NCBI GenBank assembly: GCA_011033025.1 | Contig: WFMF01000181.1 | Location: 1 to 64,000, forward strand | DNA from: Beroe forskalii | Lineage: Eukaryota; Ctenophora; Nuda; Beroida; Beroidae | Direction: 5' to 3' | DNA: 64,000 bases | Shown: piece after piece, positions 12,901-24,674 of the stretch | Numbering within the stretch: the stretch's first letter is position 1 | How the letters are laid out: every line of letters starts with the position of its first letter | Program-made: the position numbers and the translations under genes | Notes under the pieces: generated by a model | The model's database searches: none | What the model was told of the DNA's origin: nothing | Seen by the model: the letters and a program-made list of their open reading frames with translations, nothing else

Positions 12901-13957
12901 TTCGCTGTTGCAAGACTCAAATGTTATTATGATAATTGATGGCACTTCTCCAACAGTCTTCCCATTTCATTTTCAGTGAGCCGATGTTCACGTTTGACCT
13001 GTGTAACTCTAACAGTTCTCTCATTTCAGTGAGCCGATGTTCACGTTTGACCTGGGTAACTCTGTTGGTGACGTGGTGTGGTCGCCCTACTCCTCCACTG
13101 TGTTTGGAGCGGTTACAGACGACGGGTGTGTGCATATCTTCGATCTGAGCGTGGAGAGACGACGGGTGTGTCCACATCTTCGATCTCAGCGTGGAGAAAT
13201 ACGAACCTCTCTGTCAGCAAGCTTAGTTACTAAGTTAAGTAGTTAAAGAGAATATTAGATAGGAGTAGTTAGGAGGAAACTTTCTGAAAATGGAGTTCTA
13301 CATTCTTGAAATCCGGTTGCAGATTGCTTTGGAAACAAGGGTCCCAATACTGGTCATTCCTTCACAGTACCACGATTTTAATGCTATACGGGAGTGCTTT
13401 CCCCCGATTTCTCGTTCTGGAATAAATAGAATAAGAAAGTGACGGAAACGCCCTGCTATAACACTGTCAGTTTATTAGAATGGTCCATGATTCTGCAACT
13501 ATTTCATCGCCCATTTACCACAAACTCCATCTCTTTCAGTGGTGCAGACCAAGAAAACTAAAGTTAACCACCTGATATTCAATGAGCATTACCCAATCGT
13601 GCTGGTCGGAGATGACAGGGGAAACGCTCTAACCCTGAAACTCAGTCCCAATCTGAGGAAATGTCTCAAGGAAAGCGGTTTAGGGGGTTAAAGACCAGTA
13701 TATCCTCTGATATTGCATCCTCTCATAATCTAAGCGTGGGACTGGAATGGAATGACAGAAACAGTTTGATAGTTAAGAAATAAAGATATTTTCAATGAAA
13801 TGCGGTAGATTTAAATTCCTTTTCGTCGCAGGAAAAGACCTACTCTCGAGAAAACGAGATCGCTAAGATGGAGAAGTTGTTGGAGCTGGTCCGAGAGCCG
13901 GTGGGAGAGGAACCGCCTAGCTCAGCTCCCCGCAGAGGGCGCCCCAGCGAAGCTTAG
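6948..13957 (+). CDS. DNAI1: Dynein axonemal intermediate chain 1 (outer arm)
   Basis: Intermediate chain of the ciliary outer dynein arm; it joins heavy chains to the docking site on the axonemal doublet. Twelve exons: 6948-6968, 9040-9168, 9628-9843, 10566-10685, 10957-11085, 11231-11386, 11605-11785, 11981-12385, 12578-12806, 13030-13216, 13548-13677, 13851-13957. Together they give 669 residues; the human protein is about 700. Hallmarks are [19 protein letters not shown] at residues 22-40, VNQLAVHFT, an acidic run, [20 protein letters not shown] and [13 protein letters not shown], then WD40 repeats with YGSYDF-like [30 protein letters not shown] and [11 protein letters not shown]. Exon 1 is only seven codons, so a further 5' exon may be missed in the 2 kb first intron. 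A 40-bp tandem duplication in exon 10 (13117-13196) shifts the frame. The model is kept open only by a GC donor at 13217 and the acceptor at 13548, so that junction is tentative. Identification is secure. Confidence 0.93.
7237..7625 (+). repeat. Tandem repeat in dnai1 intron 1, unit about 120-135 bp
   Basis: Three units share 'aacttactccaggttccatg', 'tttcctgttaagcaacattg' and then one to three X-box-like palindromes. Unit starts are near 7249, 7386 and 7499. The repeat has multiplied the X-box motifs within the intron. Confidence 0.8.
7303..7768. promoter_or_regulatory. Array of RFX X-box-like sites in dnai1 intron 1
   Basis: At least nine 14-bp inverted repeats of X-box form: GTTACTATAGCAAC 7303-7316, GTTGTCATAGCAAC 7323-7336, GTTTCCATAACAAC 7343-7356, GTTGCCAGAGCAAC 7459-7472, GTTGTCATAGCAAC 7576-7589, GTTTCCATAGCAAC 7596-7609, GTTACCTTAGCAAC 7688-7701, GTTGCCATAGCAAC 7714-7727 and GTTACCTTGGCAAC 7755-7768. 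Several lie outside the tandem-repeat block, so the motif rather than the repeat may be what is retained. It is inferred to be an intronic ciliary enhancer. Confidence 0.7.
7985..8123. mobile_element. Small MITE in dnai1 intron 1
   Basis: A 139-bp segment bounded by AGGGATCGTTCACA and its exact inverse TGTGAACGATCCCT. Inside each end lies 'gattacgt' in opposite sense. It contains a run of nine to ten G. The size and perfect 14-bp terminal inverted repeats indicate a non-autonomous DNA element. The target-site duplication is unclear. Confidence 0.65.
9210..9515 (+). repeat. Short tandem repeat in dnai1 intron 2, period about 15-17 bp
   Basis: About 18 degenerate copies of ACTTTGACACCACTTT-like units (variants with 'gacatca', 'gaaatca', 'gacagca'). 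They fill most of the 459-bp intron between exons 2 and 3. Confidence 0.8.
10166..10187. repeat. (TC)n microsatellite
   Basis: A pure run of about ten TC dinucleotides in dnai1 intron 3. Confidence 0.85.
12968..13196 (+). repeat. Paired partial duplications flanking dnai1 exon 10
   Basis: The acceptor plus the first 25 exon bases ('ttcagtgagccgatgttc' onward) occur at about 12968-13006 and again at 13021-13058. At the other end, a 40-bp block starting AGACGACGGG occurs at 13117-13156 and 13157-13196. The two 40-bp copies differ at three bases; read in the dnai1 frame all are silent (GTG CAT to GTC CAC, CTG to CTC). This pattern is typical of two alleles joined head to tail. Confidence 0.8.
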
Positions 13958-14173
13958 GAACTTTTAGATAATGGTCTGAGACACTCAGTCGTTGTTTTTC
14001 GCTTTGAGAATGAGATGGTCTGGCTGTGGAGGCATTATGGGATATGTTTGTAAATATTTCTAGATAACAATTTCAGAATCAGATTTAAATGATATTCACT
14101 TTCAGTGCGTGTCGGGCTGACATCAGACAGCAAATTTATTTGTACCCAATATTTATCATTCAACTTAAATAAT

Positions 14174-14179
14174 AATAAA
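14174..14179 (+). promoter_or_regulatory. Poly(A) signal AATAAA of dnai1
   Basis: First AATAAA downstream of the dnai1 TAG, giving a 3' UTR of about 220 bases. Confidence 0.55.
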
Positions 14180-14644
14180 CCATACGATAAGAGGATTTTT
14201 ATTATTTATTTCAGTATTGTGAACACATTGATTTAATTTTCAGCCTGGTAAAATAAATCAGGTAACTATATACTGTGTTTAATTCAAAGTGTTACAAATA
14301 GAGCGAAAAGGGTAAAATCCCATATAAAATTAAAGTCAAAGAGATTTGTCAATGACCGGTCGCCTGACGCCCCAAAACACACCATTATTGACCCGGAAGT
14401 GCAATTTGGGCGCACTTTTGGCGATTTTCATTGCATTGCATTGAGAATACGTGATGATTATGGGGCCTCATGAGGTGTAATTGAATTTGAAGAAATGAAT
14501 TGCACGTGCTAGGATCATTGAGATAGCGTACGGGCTGTGTCGGGTGGCTGATCAACTTCTAGATCAAGATAGGTCATATTGCTTTAGCTTGGCAATGGCA
14601 CGTCGTCTATCGATGATTTGATTATCATAGACCCTTCGATTCCA

Positions 14645-14836
14645 AGCTTCGTGGGTGCATCAGTGGGTCTGCCGGTCTGCTATCAGTGTATCACCAGAAA
14701 ACTTGGCAGTGGCACGCCACAATTTCTCTTAGCTATGCATCGAGTAAAACTAAAAGAAATTTTAATTGTGGCGTGCCATTGCCAAGTAATTATCTGGTGA
14801 TACCAGACTCGCTGATGCAACCACGAAGCTCGGAAG
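14645..14836. mobile_element. Foldback (hairpin) element
   Basis: The outer arms 'agcttcgtgggtgcatcag' and 'ctgatgcaaccacgaagct' are inverted copies. The inner arms 'tatcaccagaaaacttggca' and 'tgccaagtaattatctggtgata' continue the pairing through 'gtggcacgccaca'. The whole 190 bp would fold on itself around a short loop near 14745. No coding capacity is seen. The upstream phrase 'cttggcaatggcacg' at about 14589 is a further copy of the inner arm. Confidence 0.75.
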
Positions 14837-14877
14837 TCTCTAAAACTCTAAGATTTTATATCGATTTGATAGACAAT

Positions 14878-15172
14878 TGCTAAACACGTATATCCCTGTC
14901 TGCGTTGCGCGGCGCGCTTCCTCAGGGAAGCGCCGCGCGCGTACACACCTATGCGGGCTTAGGAAGATAGACAACTTGTTGCTAAACACGTATATCCCTG
15001 TCTGCGTTGCGCGGCGCGCTTCCTCAGGGAAGCGCCGCGCGCGTATGCGGGCTTAGGAAGATAGACAACTTGTTGCTAAACACGTATATCCCTGTCTGCG
15101 TTGCGCGGCGCGCTTCCTCAGGGAAGCGCGCGGCGCGTACACACACCTATGCGGGCTTAGGAAGACAACTTG
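14878..15172 (+). repeat. GC-rich tandem repeat, three units of about 95-100 bp
   Basis: Units begin TTGCTAAACACGTATATCCC at about 14878, 14978 and 15072. Each contains 'gcgttgcgcggcgcgcttcc', then the palindromic 'ctcaggg' and 'gaagcgccgcgcgcg', and ends 'atgcgggcttaggaagatag'. The units are nearly identical apart from short gains or losses, so expansion is recent. They are strikingly GC-rich against an AT-rich background. Confidence 0.85.
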
Positions 15173-15224
15173 CCAAGCTATATTACGTACTATGGGCGGG
15201 CTTGACAAATGACATCGTCTAAAC

Positions 15225-16060
15225 TACGGGCCTGTTTTATTCTCGCGTGCACCGTCTTCGAAAATCGAATTCGAAGGTGTGCGCGCAAAAACAGGTCCAT
15301 AGTTCGTAAGCCATTAAAGTTTGGCGCGCTTGGCCCATTGCGGCATGTGTCCCTTGTCTGACGTCGTCAGACCCATTATTTCAATTTATTTGAGTCGACG
15401 AGTCGTGGCGCGCGCACGCTTAACGCGCGCGCGAGGGGGTCAGGCAACGCGGCCTGACAATGTGTCTTACTCCATGTTACGGAGCCTTATTTTGCGCGCG
15501 CAAGCGCGCCTCTTCAGAGAAGAGGCAAAATTGTGACTTTTCTACGAAAAGCGCGCGCAAGCGCGAACAAACAGGGACACGTAACATGTGGTAACAATGT
15601 GTCCCATATGAGAATGACTCTGGCTGAGTGATGTCTGGTGTCACAAATCAAAACTTTAATCTTTTTGTATCCTTAACCTAATTATTGCCCTAACCAAAAC
15701 CCTACCCTTAATCCTGACCGGGACCCTAAAGCTAAAAAGTAAAAACTAAAAAATCCTGACCCTATCGACTTAAGGGGAATAAGGGGAAGCGTCCGCGTCG
15801 CAAGGAGCTACGCCGCGCGCGCGTAAAACTAAAAATCGACTTTTTCCAATAAAGAAAACTGGGTGTATCATTGCACTCATCTTGTATTACAATGATATTG
15901 ATTGTCAGACGTTGTCTGACCATTATTTCAGGCGAAGGGGTCAGACAACGTCTGACAAGATATTGATATTTGGAGTGAGTTTTCATAAAAATAATCGCGC
16001 GCGCGATTTGAATAACCTCCAGTTAAGCGTAGCGCCGCGCATTTTCACACCAACTCATTC
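15225..16060. repeat. Palindrome-rich, GCGCGC-rich region
   Basis: Contains several short inverted repeats built on TGTCAGACGTTGTCTGACC: a near-perfect pair at about 15899-15958 ('ttgtcagacgttgtctgacc' and its inverse) and a diverged pair at about 15348-15465. Runs of GCGCGC separate them. It looks like overlapping remains of non-autonomous DNA elements. No gene is seen. Confidence 0.6.
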
Positions 16061-19000
16061 TGGTAGGAATTTGTTGTTTTCGCATTGGATAAACGCATTT
16101 AGTATTTATTCGTAGCTGATAATATCAGCGATTCATTTCTATCGATAAATCTTCGTCGTTTATTATAGCTTGATCGAACTTCAACAAGATGGGAACTGTA
16201 GCTGGTCCGATCGTTATCCTTCCAGTGAGATCAATCACATCGTGAGTACTAACATCATATTGACTTGTATAACCCCTTTTCTGAACTATATAGATCCTCG
16301 GTTCACATCTTTCACAGTTTCACGTATCATTCGAGCCAGATACTCGACAGCCACTGGTACAATGACGGTGTCGAGTTCACTCATAATTCTATTCACATAT
16401 ATTCAACTCAATTAATACGAGCTGTAGTCTAGGCATTAGAACATTAATATGCTGCTAATCAAGATCAATTGGCACATTATCAAAGTATTAAATTTCCGGC
16501 TATTCATTAATTACATTCCAGGACATTTATCAAATTCAGTTTTGCTAATTGCTGACTTATTAACCGAGTTGATTGATATTTGCCAACAGAGATATGTTCA
16601 ATACTAAAAAGTGGTCTGAAGCGTATCAAACTTTTGTTCACCAATATTATAGTACCTTCTTTACTAGTAATTACTAGTAAGTACGTCAATATAAGCTCAG
16701 AATTTTGAGGTTCGCCGAGGATTGAAGAGTCAGGTCTATAATGATTTAAATTATGTAAGCAAGATTATGTAACCGACTTCATTAACTATTCATATAATTC
16801 ATTGTTTTAATCACGACTTCCTGAAATTTGGGGTTTGAAATGAATCGATGCCGGCGGATTGCATCATCCCCATCTTCCATAATCATTATGATTATGACGT
16901 GACCTTTATAAAGTTTCATCTCAGTTCGATTGTAGGTATTGTTCTAAATGGCACCATTTTCTTATTTCTATCGCATCTCAACTATTTAGTCCAGCCGGAA
17001 TACACTGCATAATGTTTTAAGTAGGTACTACCAGAGTAATGATCTGTTGGATAATTGTACCAATCGAGAGTACCTATAGTTTAAAGCAGTCCAAACTCTA
17101 AAATGTATTTCTTTTAAATGTATTTGTAGCCCAATAAATGGCAAAGTTATACTTGTATCTCAATGATTGGGTCTTCTAAATTGCTGACAAATCGATTGGT
17201 GCAAACACCGCCAGGTTAAACCTAATTTGGATACTAATTCGGGTTACACTAGGTTGAGGCACATTATAATTTTGATAAGTCTCCATCAAGATGACAGTGA
17301 TTGGAAGTGATGAATATAGCTGCCTATATGAGAACCTCCGTTTTGCAAAAAATGGATATCAATGCCATGCAAATTTAACCATTGCCCGTAATGAATAAAG
17401 TGATGTCTCTTACCCATATTTCCTAGAAAAAGATTCTCCTTGAACCCCTAGGATATTGCCCCCAGCCTTCGAATAAAAATAAGAGTCAGTGTCTGATTCA
17501 ATGCATACGATTCGTGACGTTTTTCAAGGATGCACCTCGTTGCATACGAGAGGCCTGCCGTCTGAGTAATGCTTCACATGACTGACTTTAAAATTCGTTA
17601 CCTTGCTAAAACAAGCATGTTTTAACCTTGAAGATGGCGTGAAAAAGAGTTTTACATTATCCGAGAATCATATTATGGATGATGTTATGCATTGCAAGCA
17701 CGCATAATGTATTCTAGACCGTTGAAACAGTCTATTAACCCTGGTTTAACATAACATAATTCGATACTTTTCTTGAACATCATGATTCGCTGTTCTGTGC
17801 CACTGGTTTATTCTCCCTGTGACAATTTGCCACGCTCGACAATATTTGACCTATCATGTGTGCAATGTAATTTTAAGGATGTTTGTCGGCACGAGGTTCT
17901 CGGAACTCCTTGATGAAAATGACTATCCTCCTTTTCTTCTAATCACGGACAATCGAATTGTCCAGTAACATAAGTGTTATTATTTTTCCCTAAATCCAAG
18001 TGGTGGCTGTTGCTAGGTGTAAGGTTACAGATCGAAATATGTAATTTTCTCTTCTCCTTACGTCATAGTGGTTGTCCTAGTACTATATACCTATGTATGT
18101 GCCTGAGAACTTTTCAAGAAAACAAATTGATGAACTTTCTCAAGATTCGTCGATACTTTGATTTTTGCGATTTGATTTTTTGTCATAAAGATATCCAGAC
18201 CGTTTGATTTAAATCTATATATCTATAGTTATTATTGGATGATATTATTCTTTGGAATTCTCCCAGAAGTAATTTACTCCCCCATCATCTCTCGTGTGTG
18301 GGTCTTGTCATCAGATGGTATATATATTGTAAATGTTATAGAAAGCATATCAAATTGCTGACTAAGTCCTTTTTGCAGCTCATTCCCCCTCAAATAATAT
18401 ATATGTACCCACATTAATGACATTTCGCTGAGAAAGTCACGTTATAACCACATAGGATTGTGACCATCCAATCAGAGCGTCTATATTATTGCTCCAGGGA
18501 TTAGTCAGATAAATGATGTACTGCGCAGTGTGGTTATGTGTTTTGTCGCTTATTTTAGACCAGCTGATTTGCTGTGAAAAACTTTAATATGTCGGTGGTT
18601 TTTCTGTTTTGACTTTTGCACGTGGTTTTGCTGCATAATAATGATAGTATTCACTGATTTTTAAATTCTCATTTCATGTTCCACTGTATTTACTTATTTA
18701 CCCACTAATGTTGTTTTGCTGTGCTTCATGAAAAAATGTTTTCAAAAATTCGATACTTTTAAACAACTTTATTGCTACTTCCATTCTCCACCGTACTGTG
18801 GAATTTCAATGCGTTCTTGATATTTAGTCTATCATCCGGATCGCTCTGATCGTAGATTTGTTGAAATAAACTAACGTGACAATTTCGCCACATTATTAAC
18901 ACTGCCACGTTAGAATTGAGACTCCTCCAAATTGCTTGATTGTTGCTTTTATATTATTTTATCTGTCACTCGCTCGTTACATAATATAAATCTCTCGTTG

Positions 19001-20390
19001 CAGGATATAGTTTCTACTTGATACAACCACCTTCAAGCATGCATATCGAGTGTGGTTTCCTAGCAAAACAAGTTTTAAAGTACTGTATTCAAACTTGTAT
19101 ATTTCATTGAAAAGAATCTAATCTGAAATGCTTGTGGATGTACATTGTGAATACCTTTGAACGAGTACTGCATTTAAATTTTCACTGTGGATGCAATCAA
19201 AGAATCACAAGCACCGTAATCATGCATTTGTAGTGGAGCAAGTGCAATGGAAATTGTTTGTTTGCATGGTGCGCCCAATCAAATATCCTGGAACAAATTA
19301 GATAAGGATTTTACTGAACAATGTCTAAAGAAAAAAATTTTTTGTTTCCATGGTGAGACGTAAAAATGCCATCTTACAGGCTTATGATCCTGCTTCATGA
19401 TTTAGTTAAAAATTTAATCATCAATTAATGATAATGAAATGACCACACAATAACACGACAATTCTATCGCATGATACATTGTCCCACATGGGATTTTGAA
19501 ATTTACAAAGTCACAATAGGAGCTGGAGCTTATAATAAGGAACTTTTGCTTTCGTCATCGTTTTGATTTTGGGAGACCTTTTCGATTCTGGAAAGACTTT
19601 ATCTACTTGAATCAGGAAAAATCAAGGAAAAATAGGGTTTTGCCGCGTTCCATTTGTCTGCCAGTTACCAACTTTTAAACCTTGAATATTCTCAGGAACA
19701 TACCATTGTGGTTGGTACTTATTAAAAGCCGTGGTTTAAATACAGGCTACATATAATTAGGTACTTTAAAATTAGGTTCACGTATTAGGCTATTTATCTA
19801 TTTTCCTATTTCTACAAACCACCGTATAGAGCGTTGCTATTGAGCTATGAGCTCAGCTTTTGTGATATGATTCGTGAAAATTTTAGAATTTATTCCCTTC
19901 TGCCGTGATATGTTTCGACCTGCAAGTTATACACGTTTTGCACGTTGCACGTTTTGAACGGGAAGAGTTTGTGGGAAAATTGATGCTTGATATTCGGCAG
20001 TATGTAATAATAATTGTGATTTATTTTAATCAGCATACTGTTGCGGGATATATAATACTTTGCTACATTTTGTTTTAAATTCAGTCCACATTGGTTATTT
20101 CTCATCCTGTTTATCTTGTTTCGTTGGAGCAGTATTTTTACTTCTTGCGGTCGTTCAGTTGACTTCGTGAGGATTGTAAAGATTGATCAAGTTTTTTTTG
20201 ATGGTAGCTATCGTGGTTTGATTCGCTGGTCTTGTAAATTAGTGAGATAAAAACGTTTTATTTTACTTTATTCAGCTAAAAATATATTTTTATCTAAAAC
20301 AAAGGCCTATAACGTGTTTTTCACAGATCATATGTTTAGCGCCGCAGTTTGCGGTAATAGTATTTAAGTGTGACTAATTCCTCCTCAAAT
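16060..20390. other. Intergenic, no gene seen
   Basis: About 4.3 kb of AT-rich sequence with no exon-like open frame, tRNA-like structure or strong repeat. A weak match to the TGACGTCA element family is seen near 16865-16905 ('catcatccccatcttcc' then 'gattatgacgtgac'), too diverged to list separately. Confidence 0.55.
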
Positions 20391-20427
20391 CTCCAGATCG
20401 CTCGGACACAATCAACCCACGTGATTA

Positions 20428-20475
20428 ATATAGTGACGTCACTATCATAGCTTAAAATGGTGAATTGATGGCGCC
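20428..20475 (-). repeat. TGACGTCA element copy 1
   Basis: Inverse orientation. The palindrome is at 20434-20441, followed by 'ctatcatagcttaaaatgg' and 'tgaattgatggcgcc'. It matches the family consensus: block GTCATCAATTCACCATT, a spacer of about 9 nt, then block ATGATAATGACGTCAC. Confidence 0.75.
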
Positions 20476-21067
20476 GAATTGCATATTATTTATTATTTGT
20501 CCTCGAGGTCTATACCTAGCGCTCCAAGACAATAATACCAGGCTCCACAAGCATAAACGCTAAATCCCAGCAAGCTTTAAATTCTAATGGTGAAGTAAAG
20601 GAACTGCTTATGACTAGATGCATTCGTAGGTTGGTGCACTAATTGTGGGGTATAATCGGTGGATTCATCTGAGTGTGAAAGGGACCATGTACTATGTGGT
20701 GAATGGGCGTGTAAGAAACCAGGGAAATGTATGAGTGAAGTGGACGTTCTAATTCTCATACTTCCATAGAATTGAAGTTAATTGTCCAGCTTATTCATGA
20801 AATCATGGAGCTCATTGTCATGAAATTTAAGTAAAAAAGGTTTAAAATGCAAATGGAGGAATGGGTCCAGAATATCCTTAATCGCCAGATTTAGTATGGT
20901 CATTCTCTGAATTTTATAACTATCTGAGTTTTTACTTTTTCTGCATAAATATCATTACGTACTAGCAAGCAGCAGCAGTTTTGTAAATGTTTAGTGGATG
21001 GTTTGGAAGAAGCAAAACGGAACTCACGTGCTTATCTCGGAGACCCACCCATACGATAGGTGATTAA

Positions 21068-21110
21068 TAATGACATCATTATCATGATGAGGAATGCTTA
21101 ACTGGTGGCA
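21068..21110 (-). repeat. TGACGTCA element copy 2 (diverged)
   Basis: Core TGACATCA at 21071-21078, followed by 'ttatcatgatgaggaatgc'. The distal block is poorly kept. Confidence 0.5.
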
Positions 21111-21514
21111 GAATATAACGTATGTTATCTTTGCGTGTGGTTAATGGTTATCTAGAGTCTGTCCAGCGTCTACCTATGTACCCCGGACTCTGCATAAACC
21201 TGGACGGTAGCCTATTCCTCCAAACCTCCAAACCATATATACTTAAGTATTTATGTAGTACATCATATAATAATCCTTGATATATCGCGGTACTCTCCAA
21301 CCCTACACATGTTTAATACATATACTAATAGATATATAGTTGCTATTGGAAGATGACGTGAAGACGCCATGTTCAAATCGTGGTGTATCCATCCCACATA
21401 TTGTGCAGCAGGCTAGCTATATAACTACAGGGAGAGGAGGAGAGGGTCAGTAGAAGAGATCATTACTCTCCATACTCTATCTCAAACCTTCTATCGCATA
21501 CCCTAGACTTGTCT

Positions 21515-21556
21515 ACATCATCAATTCACCAGTTTAATCCTTGATAATGACGTCAC
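21515..21556 (+). repeat. TGACGTCA element copy 3
   Basis: 'catcatcaattcacc' and then 'ccttgataatgacgtcac', with the core at 21548-21555. Both blocks are close to consensus. Confidence 0.8.
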
Positions 21557-22651
21557 AATCCATCGTGCAGTGTTCGTGAGGGTCCTGCGCGTTTATAACC
21601 CATGCTAACCTATCAATTATCTTATTGTGGAGGTCCAGCAGGTGTCCGAGTAATGGGGTGTATGCGCGTTCCATAAATATAATATTCTTATATTGTCCTA
21701 TTTTACACCTATTTAAATGTCAATTATTATGCTTAATTCATGACATTTGATTGCCGTTATCATATTGACGATTCTTTGAAGTTTATTTCATAGTTTTGTC
21801 TTAATTCAACCCGTGATAATCTGGTATGATTAGGCAGTGTGCCATTATTGGTGCTGTATCATGTCATGATTCTGTAGTTCTATTGTCCAAAACGAGCTCG
21901 TTTCATCAATGCTTGTATCTGACATTAGGTAGCACCCTGGATCTACAGGAATCAGGCTTCTTAGGATAATAGGGTAATAGGGTACCTACTTGAACCGCGT
22001 TCTAGTGTAATCATGATGCTTCTTGAGTTCTTGGCAATCTTGGATAATAGATTAATTGGGTAATTGGTGCTTGAACAGTTGAACCGCGCAATGAAATGAG
22101 AAAATGACGTTGATAAGTTGAGTCCACAGAAGTCAAGTGGCAAGTACAATGATCCCAGCATTCTACCTCGCGGAAAGATGCTTCAAAGCCGATGGTTGGG
22201 AAAATATAAACGTAAAGATTCAAATAGCGGCTTTGCATTTGTAAGCTGCATTATGAATAACTATCTCTGTGATCGCAAACCCTTCAAGGGCTTTTAGCAT
22301 TCCAATATCTCATATCTGTACATGGATGCAAGAAAGATTCGTATTAAGTTCATAATTTGAATTCCCGCTTGAACAGAGTTCCCACAATTTCCTAACCACT
22401 TCATCCCAGCTTCCAGAGACGTACTAAGCACACAACGACCTATGTATCCTAGTAGCAAAGTACCAAAGTCTCTCCTATATTCTTTGGTCTTAAATTAACG
22501 AAAATTAACCATGGTAACTAAACGTTTACTCTTGTGCAAGGTTAAGAAGTAAAGAGTTGGATCCGTCAAGATACAAAAGACCTCTTAAATTCTGTCACGA
22601 GATTATAATTAAAATAACTTCGTATCCGGGAACGCGAAAAGTTGATGATGA

Positions 22652-22693
22652 AACGTCATCAATTTATCACTCTTAACTATGATAATGACGTCA
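22652..22693 (+). repeat. TGACGTCA element copy 4
   Basis: 'acgtcatcaatttatcac' and then 'ctatgataatgacgtcat', with the core at 22686-22693. Confidence 0.8.
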
Positions 22694-22895
22694 TCCTTGT
22701 CCACTTTTTGTTTATGTGGGACTTTCGGGCTCTGAATATAACCCAGTGTGTCAGCTAGAAATTGCAATTTTCATGCAGTTAATTATGTTCATAAAATATC
22801 TTTGTTTCCTTTTGATCCTCCCTTCTTTGAGATTATCTCGGCCTAAATTTAGTTAATCCTGGATAATTGTCGACCAAAACTAACAGACGAATATG

Positions 22896-22935
22896 AGTGA
22901 CGTAATTATCATGATTTAAGTTGGTGATTTGTTAC
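22896..22935 (-). repeat. TGACGTCA element copy 5 (diverged)
   Basis: Inverse orientation: 'gtgacgtaattatcatgat', then 'ttaagttggtgat'. The core is altered to TGACGTAA. Confidence 0.6.
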
Positions 22936-23574
22936 CGTGAACTTATCTCTTCTTCCCGCTCAAACTTTTTAATTGTAACGTACCCTGGACTGAAGACTGG
23001 GTGGAAACAGTTAATCATGATATAATGCAGAGCTTAGGATCACATAATATATTAGACGGCTCATGCTCAGTGGCTTATGCTGCGTGTGTTTGGACTGCTG
23101 CTGCTGCTGTTGTGGGAATATGTTATAGTCCAAGTATTAGCTTATATTTCGTTGTAGTGAGGACTTATAGGACTTGTTTAGTTATTTCCGCTTAGTTTTG
23201 ATCCGGCTAACGCTCTCTCTGATTGACCATGCGAAATATTGTATTCTAACTACCGGATGTATCCACCTATCTCTCGTATCACTTTTTATATTTCAACCAT
23301 CTTATAAAGATATGAAAGTTGATATTCTTATTTAGCAAGCCAGTTACTAGTTTACGGATTCTCGAACACATCTAAATCATAAATGGAAGCTTCTGTAATA
23401 GATTTAGAAATTAAAGTTGGCTCTAGAACCTTCTTCTGAACTGGGAATCTGAATGATAGATAAATGGTAGTTTTCCAACTCTGAACCAGGAATATGATGT
23501 ATACTGCTGGCATGCTGAATGCTCACTCCCAAAGAATGGTGTACATACCATGTCCATTGTCCTTTTCTTGCACT

Positions 23575-23670
23575 GTACGATGGCTGAGTAAGGCCGAGGA
23601 CATTACTTCTTTCATTGCACGAGGGCCGAGGAAGGCCGAGGACATAACACTCTTGCATTTCACGAGGCCA
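23575..23670 (+). repeat. Short direct repeat, two units of about 55 bp
   Basis: 'aaggccgaggacattac' and 'aaggccgaggacataac' each precede 'ttcattgcacgag' or 'gcatttcacgag'. No function is evident. Confidence 0.6.
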
Positions 23671-23897
23671 TTACACTAGGGCCCTGGGGCCGAGGTCAAT
23701 ATGTACCAGTGAGCTGTCATATGATGTACAGTTGTCATGGTTTAGTAGTGTACAGTAGTCAGCACTCAGAAGTCAGAACAGGTGCCACATGTGGCTAATG
23801 TGTCGTGCCCTACTCCCAGCCCCCCTCAGTTTAAAGTCCACCACATTAAGACGCGCAGTTCTAGCGTCCTATCTCTCACGCCAAAAGAGGGCTGAAA

Positions 23898-23943
23898 CAC
23901 GTCATCAACTCACCATTCTAACCCATGATAATGACATCACTCT
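23898..23943 (+). repeat. TGACGTCA element copy 6
   Basis: 'acgtcatcaactcaccatt' and then 'catgataatgacatcactctc', with the core changed to TGACATCA at 23932-23939. The left block is near-perfect. Confidence 0.75.
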
Positions 23944-24170
23944 CAAAGAGCGAGTGGTGTGTAGCAGTACACACAGACCAGTGTCCACACGCTTTAGTAC
24001 ATACGCGAGTAGGAGTGAATCCAGCAATAATAGTAATAATAATAATCTAGTGAGAGAGTGGGGGTTATGAGTAAAAGGTTATCAGTTATATATGAATTAT
24101 ATTATGTTTTTTGTACTTTGCCTGCCAGTGTTACACGTGGAATTGACGCATTATATCATTTGTAAATTAA

Positions 24171-24215
24171 GATGACGTCATTATCATAGTTCAAGGTATG
24201 ACTCTATGACGTTGA
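24171..24215 (-). repeat. TGACGTCA element copy 7
   Basis: Inverse orientation. Core at 24173-24180, then 'ttatcatagttcaaggtat'. A second tgacgtt lies near the far end. Confidence 0.7.
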
Positions 24216-24400
24216 GCCATCCATTGCTTGTGCGCGCATTTACATGAGCATTATATTCGTTAGTGCTGCTAACTCACAACCTGCCACTTTATATATATTA
24301 ACGAAGGTTAAGAGCTTGGTGACTTGTAACCGGTAAATGCACAGCTCTCAGGGGACTCGGTTTATACGGCTGATCGTACGGGAAAAATATGCGGTTTTTG

Positions 24401-24441
24401 TGTCATTAATCTACCATTCTAAGATATGATAATGACGTCAC
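24401..24441 (+). repeat. TGACGTCA element copy 8
   Basis: 'gtcattaatctaccattct' and then 'atatgataatgacgtcac', with the core at 24433-24440. Confidence 0.8.
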
Positions 24442-24674
24442 TGCTATCTGCCGATTAATCGCGCGTGACGTAATGTAGTAGTACATAGTCACGATTTGAA
24501 GGTAACTTACTCGAAGGACTCACACATTGACTTAGTCCACTCAGTGCTGCTTTTAAGAATTTGTTATTGTTCGTTTTTGAAGCTGTTTTCTAAAATTCAG
24601 CATACGGTTAAATTTGCAGTTCATCAACTCGAAAACTATCCGTGATTTTTTGATTTTTTTCTTTCCATTTTTCG

